A stretch of DNA of 48,655 nt from Colwellia sp. (GTDB lineage: Bacteria > Pseudomonadota > Gammaproteobacteria > Enterobacterales > Alteromonadaceae): contig JAPHTO010000084.1 in NCBI GenBank assembly GCA_026196955.1, positions 1 to 48,655 on the forward strand. Direction: 5' to 3'. The position numbers were made by a program, and so were the translations under genes. Below, in pieces: positions 27,320-35,422 of the stretch (position 1 is the first letter of the stretch; every line of letters begins with the position of its first letter). Below the pieces are notes generated by a model. The model made no database searches, was not told where the DNA came from, and saw only the letters and a list, made by a program, of their open reading frames with translations.

Positions 27320-28055
27320 GCTTAATGTTGCGATTAAAAATAAACACTATGGCGATGGTGAAAATACAGTCTTAGCAAAAATGGGTTTTAGCGTGAAAAA
27401 GGGCGAATTTGTCGCCATTGTTGGTCCGTCTGGCTGTGGAAAAACCACTTTGCTAAATATGATTAGTGGTCTTGAGTCATGCTCAGGGCAGCATATTTCT
27501 TACTGTAATAATCCTTCGAACAATATAGATAAATGTCAACTTGGTTATATTTTTCAACAGCCTAGATTAATGCCTTGGCTCACTGTCCGTGAAAATATTG
27601 AGTTAGTATTACAACCAGAAGAATATCATCAAGTTGATGATTTATTAACGCAAGTTGGTTTGGCAAATAAGGGCGAGTATTTTCCTCGACAGCTTTCTGG
27701 TGGCATGCAACGTCGGGTAAGTATTGCTCGTGCTTTTGCAATAAATCCTAAGTTGTTACTTTTAGATGAGCCTTTCAACTCTCTTGATGCGCCAACGGCG
27801 ACTCGCTTGAGACAGTTGTTGATTGAGTTATGCCGGCAAAAAGGCACGACCGTAGTTTTTGTTACCCATGATTTACAAGAAGCTATTTATTTAGCCGATC
27901 GAATACTTTTTATGAGTGACTCACCTAGCACCATTATTCATCAAAGTATTGTTGACTTACCTAAGCCTCGCAGAGAATCTGGTGTCGCTGAACTCGCATG
28001 GCAAGCACAGCTTATGGCAACGTACCCTCATCTACTTGCTGGACGCATTGATTAG
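27312..28055 (+). CDS. ABC transporter ATP-binding protein (SsuB/TauB-like)
   Basis: 247 residues. Walker A GPSGCGKTT, Q-loop FQQPRLMPWLTV, signature LSGGMQRR, Walker B LLLLDEPFNSLD and switch His in FVTHDLQEA are all intact. I place the start at TTG 27312, with GGGGGA six bases upstream. The longer in-frame ATG at 27258 lies deep inside the permease gene and adds no recognisable ABC sequence. The gene therefore overlaps the end of the permease by eight bases. Third component of the importer. Confidence 0.9.
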   Translation: MIELNVAIKNKHYGDGENTVLAKMGFSVKKGEFVAIVGPSGCGKTTLLNMISGLESCSGQHISYCNNPSNNIDKCQLGYIFQQPRLMPWLTVRENIELVLQPEEYHQVDDLLTQVGLANKGEYFPRQLSGGMQRRVSIARAFAINPKLLLLDEPFNSLDAPTATRLRQLLIELCRQKGTTVVFVTHDLQEAIYLADRILFMSDSPSTIIHQSIVDLPKPRRESGVAELAWQAQLMATYPHLLAGRID

Positions 28056-28071
28056 TTGTTGGAGTATGTTA

Positions 28072-29418
28072 ATGCCATTTATTTATTCTTCAGGATCAAA
28101 AAGCCCAGCTGGAACAACCGTACAGGGGGAGCGACCAAGAGTCAGTGTGTCAGCTTTACGGCAGCAAATATCTCAAGAGTTACATAACAGACCCTCTCCA
28201 CAGGTACATGTACCAACTTCTATCACACATATTGCTGTTCGTTTGAGTGAAAAAGAGCGCCATGATGAGTTCCAGCAAATTGTGTCTTTGTGTCAGCGTC
28301 ATAATGTTAATCCCCCCAGTGCTGAGGCAAGTTGCTATTATCAGGATTTTGGTGGTTTCGAGCTACGATGGGAGCGCCACCTTGAGTTTTCAAGTTATAG
28401 CTTCATTCGCAAAGGCATAGGAAGAACGCTTTTTGATGGTTATGCAATCGCATATGTTCCCCAAGAATGGTTTGATAATATTGTTGGAGAATTAGTCAGT
28501 GCGGTTAATTTAGTTATTGGCGAAGAAGCCTTAGCTGAACAAGCGCTATATCATGCCTTTGAAGGGCATCAGGTGCTTGGTAGTACGGTTGCTGATAATA
28601 GAGCTACTGTTTATGCTTCTTTCAGGATTCACAGTGATGGATTTGGGCGGATTATTATTCAAAGCCATAAGCTTAATAACTATCAAGCTGGCCGCTTGAT
28701 GCAGCGAATGTTGGAAATACAAACCTATCAAATGATGGCACTTTTAAGTTTGCCAATCGCTCGTTCTTTGGCACCTAAAGTGGCAAAAATGGAATATGAT
28801 TTAGTTGAAATTAACCAGCAGATGGCAGGAATAGGCGAGAAAAATGATAGTGAAATGCTTGATAAGTTGTCTGATCTGGCAGGAAAAACTGAGCAATTGA
28901 TATCAGATATTAGTTATCGCTTTAGTGCGACTAATGCGTATTATGAGCTCGTTTGTGCAAGGCTTGAACAGCTAAAAGAAGTTGATATTGAAGGTATTGA
29001 ACGGATAAATGAATTTGTTACGCGACGATTAAGTCCAGGTATTCGTACTTGTCAGGCATTGTCTGTTCGTCTAGAAGAGCTAACCCGACGTATTGCTCGT
29101 GCAAGCAGTTTATTAAGAACGCGTGTTGATCTAACCATAGAGCAGCAAAATCAGCAGTTACTGTCTGCCATAAACCAACGAGGTGAGGTGCAATTGCGCT
29201 TACAACAAATGGTTGAAGGTGTCTCCATCGCGGCAATGGCATATTACTTAATGGGCTTACTCGACTATATACTGGATGCGGCTAATATTTCTGGCTTCCA
29301 CGTGAATAAAATTTTAGTAAAAGGCTTCGCCGTTCCTATTATTTTATGCCTCACCTGGTTATTGTTGCGACTGGCGATAAGCTATATAAAAAAATCCCCT
29401 ATAACGCCATTGAAGTAA
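28072..29418 (+). CDS. DUF3422 family membrane-anchored protein
   Basis: 448 residues. The body is soluble with the family opening HNRPSP near residue 40 and FQQIVSLCQRHNVNPP, a long helical region at about 240-390, and two hydrophobic helices at the C-terminus (MAYYLMGLLDYIL and VPIILCLTWLLLRLAIS), so it is probably tail-anchored in the inner membrane. The function of DUF3422 is unknown. I chose ATG 28072, seven bases after GGAG. The gene lies 16 bases after the ATPase stop and so belongs to the importer operon. Confidence 0.87.
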   Translation: MPFIYSSGSKSPAGTTVQGERPRVSVSALRQQISQELHNRPSPQVHVPTSITHIAVRLSEKERHDEFQQIVSLCQRHNVNPPSAEASCYYQDFGGFELRWERHLEFSSYSFIRKGIGRTLFDGYAIAYVPQEWFDNIVGELVSAVNLVIGEEALAEQALYHAFEGHQVLGSTVADNRATVYASFRIHSDGFGRIIIQSHKLNNYQAGRLMQRMLEIQTYQMMALLSLPIARSLAPKVAKMEYDLVEINQQMAGIGEKNDSEMLDKLSDLAGKTEQLISDISYRFSATNAYYELVCARLEQLKEVDIEGIERINEFVTRRLSPGIRTCQALSVRLEELTRRIARASSLLRTRVDLTIEQQNQQLLSAINQRGEVQLRLQQMVEGVSIAAMAYYLMGLLDYILDAANISGFHVNKILVKGFAVPIILCLTWLLLRLAISYIKKSPITPLK

Positions 29419-29523
29419 TGATGTTCGATCTTTACTTTCTTTTTCAGGTTGCTAGCTTGCGCTTTTTTATCGCGTAAATCTCAGCTAGTTTACTGTTTTC
29501 TCATCCTTGATCCTACTAAAGCA

Positions 29524-29540
29524 GTAAGCCTAAAGCTTAC
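29524..29540. repeat. Small inverted repeat in the porin upstream region
   Basis: GTAAGC (29524-29529) and GCTTAC (29535-29540) around CTAAA, about 95 bases before the porin ATG. It could be an operator or chance. The rest of the 216-base gap shows nothing I can name. Confidence 0.25.
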
Positions 29541-29634
29541 GACTAAGTAACAGCAAATATGGGTAAGTTGAGTCATTCTCTTTATTTTAGCGAGTTCTTA
29601 TCATGGTTGTACTAATAATGAAAAAATAGGAAGC

Positions 29635-30801
29635 ATGAACATGACTCAACGATTTAAAGTAAGCTTGATCACCTCAACATTGGTTATGGCAGCATTTAAC
29701 GCCAATGCCGCTGTTGAGCTCTACAAAAATGACGGTATGTCATTTAGCACCGACGGTTTAGTAAACATATTTTATGTGAACAGTTCAATTGAAACTACAG
29801 ATGACACGGGGACGGTCAGTGATCGTGATCAATCACGGGTTCGCATGGGATTTCTCCCTAATAACATAGGTTTTAATTTCGCTAATCAATTGAGTGATAT
29901 GAAAATTGAAATGCGCTCATCATTTTGGGTGTCAGTGAACGATTCAGATAATCATCGTGATGCATCGCCAGCTGATTTAGGCACCGGCTCTTTGATTGAT
30001 GTTAGGCAGTTTTATGGCAAGGTGAGTGGCGACTGGGGCGAAGTATTACTGGGTAAGGATTTTGGGCTCTTCAACCGCGCAAACATACTTGGTGATGAGT
30101 TATTACTTGGTTATGGCCAAACCTCAGATTTTTTTGGTTTAGTTGATGGCGGTAATGTTTCTTTTGGTAATATTAGTACCGGTTATACTTACCCATTTCC
30201 AAAAGCACAAATAACCTATAGAGCGCCTGAATTTAACGGCTTTAAGCTAGCTGTTGGTATTATGGATCCGAACAAAACCGATAGTAGCTCTTCAGAAGAA
30301 GCGCCACGCATTGAAGCCGAGCTAATGTATACAGCCACCTTTGATGAAACTTCGATTAAAGCATGGGTAAGTGGTGTTTCTCAATCAAGTGAATCAGCTG
30401 GTGTTGAGCAAGATCAATCAGGTATTGGTTATGGTGCCAATATTAAATTTGGTGGTTTATCGCTTTCAGCTTCAGGATTTAGCTCAGAAGGGCTTGGTCA
30501 TGTTGCCGGATTAGATCATATTGTTGGAGATGATGCGATTGAATCAGATGGCTACCTAGTTCAAGCTTCTTATAGCATGGAAGGTAATCGCTTTGTACTG
30601 ACCTATGGTGAGTCGGAAGTGAAAAATACGGGCAGTATTTTAGATGCTACTCACACAAACACCGGTGTCGCATACTTTAGAACCATACGTCCAGGGTTAA
30701 CGCTTGTTGTAGAATATAATAATACTGAAGCTGACGTAACCAACTCATTAGTAGGTGAAGATACTAATACTTTCGCTATTGGCTCGGTTATTACTTTTTA
30801 A
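29635..30801 (+). CDS. Gram-negative porin
   Basis: 388 residues. The signal peptide ends at NANA (about residue 26), then AVELYKNDGMSFSTDGLVNI, a typical start of Porin_4/OmpC-like trimeric porins. The body has alternating amphipathic strands and LPNNIGFNFANQLSDMKIEMRSSFW. RQFYGKVSGDWGEVLLGKDFGLFNR is the usual second-hairpin signature, and the C-terminal residue is Phe (FAIGSVITF). It should let small hydrophilic solutes across the outer membrane. AGGAAG precedes the start; ATG 29641 is also possible. It stands between the DUF3422 gene and the response regulator with its own flanking gaps. Confidence 0.88.
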   Translation: MNMTQRFKVSLITSTLVMAAFNANAAVELYKNDGMSFSTDGLVNIFYVNSSIETTDDTGTVSDRDQSRVRMGFLPNNIGFNFANQLSDMKIEMRSSFWVSVNDSDNHRDASPADLGTGSLIDVRQFYGKVSGDWGEVLLGKDFGLFNRANILGDELLLGYGQTSDFFGLVDGGNVSFGNISTGYTYPFPKAQITYRAPEFNGFKLAVGIMDPNKTDSSSSEEAPRIEAELMYTATFDETSIKAWVSGVSQSSESAGVEQDQSGIGYGANIKFGGLSLSASGFSSEGLGHVAGLDHIVGDDAIESDGYLVQASYSMEGNRFVLTYGESEVKNTGSILDATHTNTGVAYFRTIRPGLTLVVEYNNTEADVTNSLVGEDTNTFAIGSVITF

Positions 30802-30833
30802 CCACTAAATAGCAACAGATCTTATATTTTGTT

Positions 30834-30864
30834 CATCTCCAAACTCTTTATGGGCTTGGAGATG
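30834..30864. repeat. Stem-loop after the porin gene
   Basis: Perfect nine-base inverted repeat CATCTCCAA (30834-30842) and TTGGAGATG (30856-30864) with a 13-base loop. No T-tract follows, so it may be an mRNA 3'-end stabilising hairpin rather than an intrinsic terminator. Confidence 0.5.
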
Positions 30865-30965
30865 CAGCACTAAAATACCACTCATCTACAACTAAGGGAG
30901 GGTTAACTAGTTGCTTGTAACCTGCTAAGGTTAAATAGTTCATCCATAGCAGGGCATTAAACTTT

Positions 30966-31622
30966 ATGTATAAAATTTTAGTTGCAGACGATCATCCCTT
31001 GTTTAGAGATGCCATCGTTAATATTATCGGCATAAAATTTCCAGGCTCGACCACCTATGAAACTGAGGATATTGATTCTACGCTTAGCTTTGTTAAAGAT
31101 CATGATGAAATAGATTTAATACTGTTGGATCTTAATATGCCAGGCATGTCGGGCTTAAATGGCTTATTAGATTTACGCAATGAGTGCCCAACAACGCCCG
31201 TTGTTATTGTGTCAGCCGAACAAGAAAAGCAGAAAATTTTGCAAACGCTTTCTTACGGCGCAGTGGGCTTTATTGCCAAATCGTCTTCAAAAGATATTAT
31301 TGGTGAAGCGATAGAAAGTGTTTTTGAAGGTAATGTATATCTGCCTGCAGATATTATGCGCTCACAAGCAAATCCTACGGCTAAAAAAGACTTTGAAGCA
31401 CTCCCCGAGAATATTTCCTTACTCACCCGTCGAGAGTTAATCGTCCTAAAACACTTAACTAAAGGTGAAGCGAACAAGCAAATTGCCTTTAATTTACATA
31501 TTTCAGAAACTACCGTTAAATCCCATGTCTCTTCTATTCTTAAGAAGCTAGGCGCCTCTAATCGGGTAAAAGTTGTGCTGGGGTGCAGTGATATTGATTT
31601 CAACCAGTATCTAAAGCGTTAG
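30966..31622 (+). CDS. LuxR-type response regulator, AgmR/ErbR/PedR1-like
   Basis: 218 residues. The receiver domain opens [17 protein letters not shown], has the phosphoacceptor Asp55 in [13 protein letters not shown] and the switch Lys in GFIAKSS. The C-terminal LuxR helix-turn-helix runs from about 150 ([22 protein letters not shown], then [23 protein letters not shown]). The N-terminal half closely resembles AgmR/ErbR of pseudomonads, the regulator of PQQ ethanol oxidation, from memory of that sequence. It is convergent with the hybrid kinase gene, its plausible partner, and likely controls the dehydrogenase genes. Confidence 0.88.
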   Translation: MYKILVADDHPLFRDAIVNIIGIKFPGSTTYETEDIDSTLSFVKDHDEIDLILLDLNMPGMSGLNGLLDLRNECPTTPVVIVSAEQEKQKILQTLSYGAVGFIAKSSSKDIIGEAIESVFEGNVYLPADIMRSQANPTAKKDFEALPENISLLTRRELIVLKHLTKGEANKQIAFNLHISETTVKSHVSSILKKLGASNRVKVVLGCSDIDFNQYLKR

Positions 31623-31684
31623 CACAATAGCCCTTAACATCCCTTTACATCCGTTGAAGGCATTAATAGCCATGAGTATCGTTA

Positions 31685-34249
31685 CTACTTTAATAAATAC
31701 AGCATTGAAGTTTTAAGTTTCATTGGCTTCACTGGCTTATTCAACAGTAAAATATCACTATCTTTTACTTCATTTTTGAGTTGTTTACTGTAATTAGCTG
31801 TGATCATCATCACAGGTAATGGCTTTTTACGTAACTCATTGATTTCTTTTGCTACATCAAGTCCATTTATCCCGTCATCAAGGTGATAATCAACAAGTAA
31901 AATATCTGCTTTATCATTACTAATATCCACCTGACGTTGTAAATCTTTTAGGCTTGTTGCGGTTGTTACTATACAGTCCCAACCTTTGAGTAACTGCGAC
32001 ATGCCTGCACAAACATTAGCATCGTTATCAATAAGCCAGATTTTACTTTGTGCTAACACTGGCGTTTCTAAAACTAGATTTAAAGGGTCACTCGACTTGG
32101 GTAAATCACTTATTTTACCAAGCGGTACTTTTACAGAAAACACCGAGCCTTTGCCTAGCGTTGAGTTAACCGTTACTGAGTGCTCTAGCACTTTTGAAAT
32201 TTTATCAACAATGGCTAATCCTAAACCAAGACCATTTCGAAATGCGGTTTGAGAAGATTTAAGACGCTTAAATTCTTTAAAAATTTCTTTGATTTGATCT
32301 TGTGCTATCCCGGTACCATTATCCCAAACTTCAATTGATACATGGTCGCCTTGACGGCGGCAACCTAGTAGTACTTTACCATTGCCAGTATACCTAAAGG
32401 CATTGGAGAGGAAATTACGCAGTATTCTTGCCAGTAACACGCTGTCGCTGTGTACGACAACATCGCTGCTAACATAGTGTAATTTTACTTGAAATTGTTT
32501 ACTACTTTGTTGATATTCACTGACTAAATTATTGAGTAACTCTGATAGTTTAAACGAGCTTTTATCCGCCTTAACAACACCGGCGTCGAGCTTGGAAATA
32601 TCAACTAATGTACAAATTAAATTTTCTAAATCTTCCAGTGAGTTGGCGACCGAGCTAAGTAATGCTTTAGTTTTATTCTCAAAAGGGTTTTCCATTAATG
32701 AGCTAGTAAAAAGTTGGGCAGCATTTAACGGTTGTAGTAAGTCATGGCTAACGGCGGCTAGAAATTTGGTTTTTGAGCTGTTGGCAAACTCAGCTTCACT
32801 TTTTGCTTTTAGTAAGTTTGCTTGCGCCTGACGACGCTCTTCTACTTCAACTTGCAGCTTGTCATTTAAACTTTGTAATTGAAAAGTACGCTCCTGTACT
32901 CTAATTTCAAGTTGATCATGTGCCTTTTGTAAGGCTAAAGCATTTTTTCTTCGATCCGTGATATCACGTATGAGTACAAAAAAACCAAGAACTTCGCCGC
33001 TAACATCCCGGTTTGGCACATAAGATTTAAGTAAATAGCTTGGCTCACCAAATTTATTTTTTTCTTCAATTTCAAAACTGACACTTTCACCTTTTAGGGC
33101 GCGTTCAACATAAGGTCTTAATTGGGTAAAGTTTGAATGAACCCGGCTTTGCTCTAACTCTATTCCATTGAGCCCGCCTTGAGGCCAACCGTACCAGTCA
33201 ACATATACTTGATTAGTAAATTGATATTTTAAGTCTTTGCCTACATAGGCAATCATGGCAGGCACGTTATCGGTGATCAATCGTAACCAGCTTTCACTTT
33301 TTCTCAATGATTCTGCGTAGCGGTGCCGTTCGGTAATATCGCTATAGGTTTTTATGATTTTACCGTTACTTAATCGATGATCCCTTATTTCTAGTACCGT
33401 GCCGTTTGATAGTGCCTGGGTGTATGAACAGCTGTCTATTTGTGATTTAGGGGCTAGATCGAGCTCGGTCAACTGTTGTAGATTCTTAGTACTAGAATTT
33501 GAACGCAGCAGGTTTTTAGGTAATTGACTTATTTGTGCAAAACGTAAGTTCCATACTTCAACTTTATTGTGTTTACTGATCAGCACTACGCCTTGGGAGA
33601 GGTTATCAATTAAGTTTTGCAGCAATAATGATTTTTGTGCCATGCCGCGTTCATAGCGGGCACTTTCTGCCGCTTTTACCGCGGTAATATCTGTGTAGAG
33701 CATGACCCAGCCACCTTCGCTTGTACTATGCTCATTTAGTTGGAACCATCTATCATCAGAGAGTTGATATACAGGGCTGGCAAATTCGTCTCCAGGAGTG
33801 GCGCGTCGAATAATGCCCCGAGTTTTGGCCAACTCTTTTAAATCTTTAAGGTTGGCGCCCTCTACTATCGGCAGGCCTGACTCTTTCCAAAAGTTAGCAA
33901 AATTACTATTTTGCAGGATAATTCGACCCTCGCTGTCGAGTAACACAAAGGCCTCTGAAATGCTTTCTATGGCATCTATAAAACGTTGTTTAAAAAGATT
34001 TGCTTTCGCATTGGCTTGTTTTAATGCGTGATTACTACGTTCTAATTTTGCTAATGTTTCGTTTAGCGTTTGTGTTTTTTCTCTCACTTGCTCGGCTAGG
34101 TGAACTGAATGCTCAAAAGCAGTGTAAGGTGCGTATTGATTTTCTCCACTATCTTCGACTCGCTTCATCAAGGCGTCGTTAATTTTTTTTAGCTTAGTAT
34201 TTTGGTGTTTTAATTGTGCTAGCTCTTCTTTTAATGCTTGCTCATTCAT
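31685..34249 (-). CDS. PAS-containing hybrid histidine kinase, NahK/ErcS'-like
   Basis: 854 residues without membrane segments, so cytoplasmic. Order: N-terminal coiled coil (about 1-95), three PAS-like domains (about 70-190, 205-310, 320-445), a second coiled coil, HisKA with phosphoacceptor His502 in VSHDLLQPLNAA, HATPase_c with LRNFLSNAFRYT and GLGLGLAI, and a C-terminal receiver with Asp787 (LLVDYHL). Size and layout match Pseudomonas NahK (also ErcS'), implicated in NO signalling and ethanol-oxidation control. ATG 34249 has AGGAGG at 34255-34260, inside the end of the FIST gene, which it overlaps by eight bases; this is tight coupling. The PAS ligands are unknown. Confidence 0.87.
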   Translation of the reverse strand: MNEQALKEELAQLKHQNTKLKKINDALMKRVEDSGENQYAPYTAFEHSVHLAEQVREKTQTLNETLAKLERSNHALKQANAKANLFKQRFIDAIESISEAFVLLDSEGRIILQNSNFANFWKESGLPIVEGANLKDLKELAKTRGIIRRATPGDEFASPVYQLSDDRWFQLNEHSTSEGGWVMLYTDITAVKAAESARYERGMAQKSLLLQNLIDNLSQGVVLISKHNKVEVWNLRFAQISQLPKNLLRSNSSTKNLQQLTELDLAPKSQIDSCSYTQALSNGTVLEIRDHRLSNGKIIKTYSDITERHRYAESLRKSESWLRLITDNVPAMIAYVGKDLKYQFTNQVYVDWYGWPQGGLNGIELEQSRVHSNFTQLRPYVERALKGESVSFEIEEKNKFGEPSYLLKSYVPNRDVSGEVLGFFVLIRDITDRRKNALALQKAHDQLEIRVQERTFQLQSLNDKLQVEVEERRQAQANLLKAKSEAEFANSSKTKFLAAVSHDLLQPLNAAQLFTSSLMENPFENKTKALLSSVANSLEDLENLICTLVDISKLDAGVVKADKSSFKLSELLNNLVSEYQQSSKQFQVKLHYVSSDVVVHSDSVLLARILRNFLSNAFRYTGNGKVLLGCRRQGDHVSIEVWDNGTGIAQDQIKEIFKEFKRLKSSQTAFRNGLGLGLAIVDKISKVLEHSVTVNSTLGKGSVFSVKVPLGKISDLPKSSDPLNLVLETPVLAQSKIWLIDNDANVCAGMSQLLKGWDCIVTTATSLKDLQRQVDISNDKADILLVDYHLDDGINGLDVAKEINELRKKPLPVMMITANYSKQLKNEVKDSDILLLNKPVKPMKLKTSMLYLLK

Positions 34250-35390
34250 CAATGCCTCCTGCGATAAAAACGCCGGTAAAGGTTTGATTTAAGTGAATGC
34301 CGTTTATGTGCTCTCCATAGGTATTGAATCCCGCTATGTTGTAGTTGCGACTTAACGTTTGCGCTTCTTTTTCTAAGCCTTTTTGTTCTATTTCTAATCG
34401 CCTTAAAAAACAGTCACAGGTCAATACCAGCTCAGGTTTTCCGTAGCGCTGTGATATTTCACTAAGCTTCTGATTAACAGAATAAAAAATATCACCCATC
34501 TCTACCGCGGTTAATACAATACCCACGTCTACCGCACAATAAAATGTCAGGCTTAAGTCGGTTTCATTTACCTTTTGAATGGAGCGAATATAATAATGAC
34601 CCCCCACTTTTACAGCTAAAGGGTTGAGTGAAAATACTTCAGGACTCAGGTCTTTTATATCCATGTTAAGTAATTTGGCATACTCTAGTGCTGCAGGCTC
34701 AGCATTTAGCTCATATACAGTTCTACTGTCGGCATTGGCTGCGGTCACCACTAATTTTTCTGTCGGTAATTTAATGTGGTGGCAGTTAAAGACCTCGAAC
34801 GGTAAAGTCGTGTTTACCATGATGACAATCGCGGCGTTTTGAAAGAAGCGCCCTTGAAAATATACATGGGTTTTCGCCAAGTTAATATCGTCTCCCGCAG
34901 AGCCACCAAAATGTGGAAATCCTCTTGCAGCCGAATTAAGTGTCACTAAAAATTGCTCTTCATCTGAAGAAAGTCCATCGAGTAAGGTCAGTACAAAGCT
35001 ATTATTTTTGATCTCGGTTAGCTGTTTAGATTGGCATTGCTCAACCAATTCATTAATGGTTGATTGTGCGTTCATGGTATCGAATTTTTCCATCGACTCG
35101 ATAAGGGTCGCGCTAATGGCAAAATACTGAGATGAAAAGCCGATGGCTACAATAGAGTGCTGTTCATAGCCATCATGGGTAACTTCTCCCGCGGTGGTGC
35201 AACCCACAATATTAATATTGTTAAAGGTCTCTTCCATAGTAGGGGCAAGCGTGTCTAGTGCATAAGTTGATGAGCAGTAGAAAAGCACAAAATCGATGTT
35301 TTCTTGGTGAAGTTGTTGAAAAAGCTCTTGGCTAGCAATGATAGGATCGGTTGCCTTACTGACCGCTGTTATTGTTTTTATTGTCTTCAT
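34242..35390 (-). CDS. FIST domain protein, NosP-like sensory protein
   Basis: 382 residues with FIST at about 30-220 (FYCSSTYALDTLAP, IVGCTTAGEV, LLDGLSSDEE, FPHFGGSAGDD) and FIST_C at about 225-365, ending in the family signature AGFNTYGEHINGIHLNQTFTG. NosP of Pseudomonas aeruginosa is a haem-binding FIST protein that senses nitric oxide and is encoded with NahK. The same pairing here, overlapping the kinase gene, makes a NosP-like role likely. Several His residues could ligate haem, but I cannot identify the ligand. It lies 32 bases downstream of the NosR-like gene, probably one operon. Confidence 0.85.
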   Translation of the reverse strand: MKTIKTITAVSKATDPIIASQELFQQLHQENIDFVLFYCSSTYALDTLAPTMEETFNNINIVGCTTAGEVTHDGYEQHSIVAIGFSSQYFAISATLIESMEKFDTMNAQSTINELVEQCQSKQLTEIKNNSFVLTLLDGLSSDEEQFLVTLNSAARGFPHFGGSAGDDINLAKTHVYFQGRFFQNAAIVIMVNTTLPFEVFNCHHIKLPTEKLVVTAANADSRTVYELNAEPAALEYAKLLNMDIKDLSPEVFSLNPLAVKVGGHYYIRSIQKVNETDLSLTFYCAVDVGIVLTAVEMGDIFYSVNQKLSEISQRYGKPELVLTCDCFLRRLEIEQKGLEKEAQTLSRNYNIAGFNTYGEHINGIHLNQTFTGVFIAGGIDE

Positions 35391-35422
35391 ATCATTGCCT
35401 TTTATTCATCATCATAAGTCCA

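Noticed and set aside
27916-28071. N-terminal extension of the DUF3422 gene
   Set aside because: It lies inside the ATPase gene in another frame and has no family sequence; ATG 28072 has GGAG at ideal spacing.
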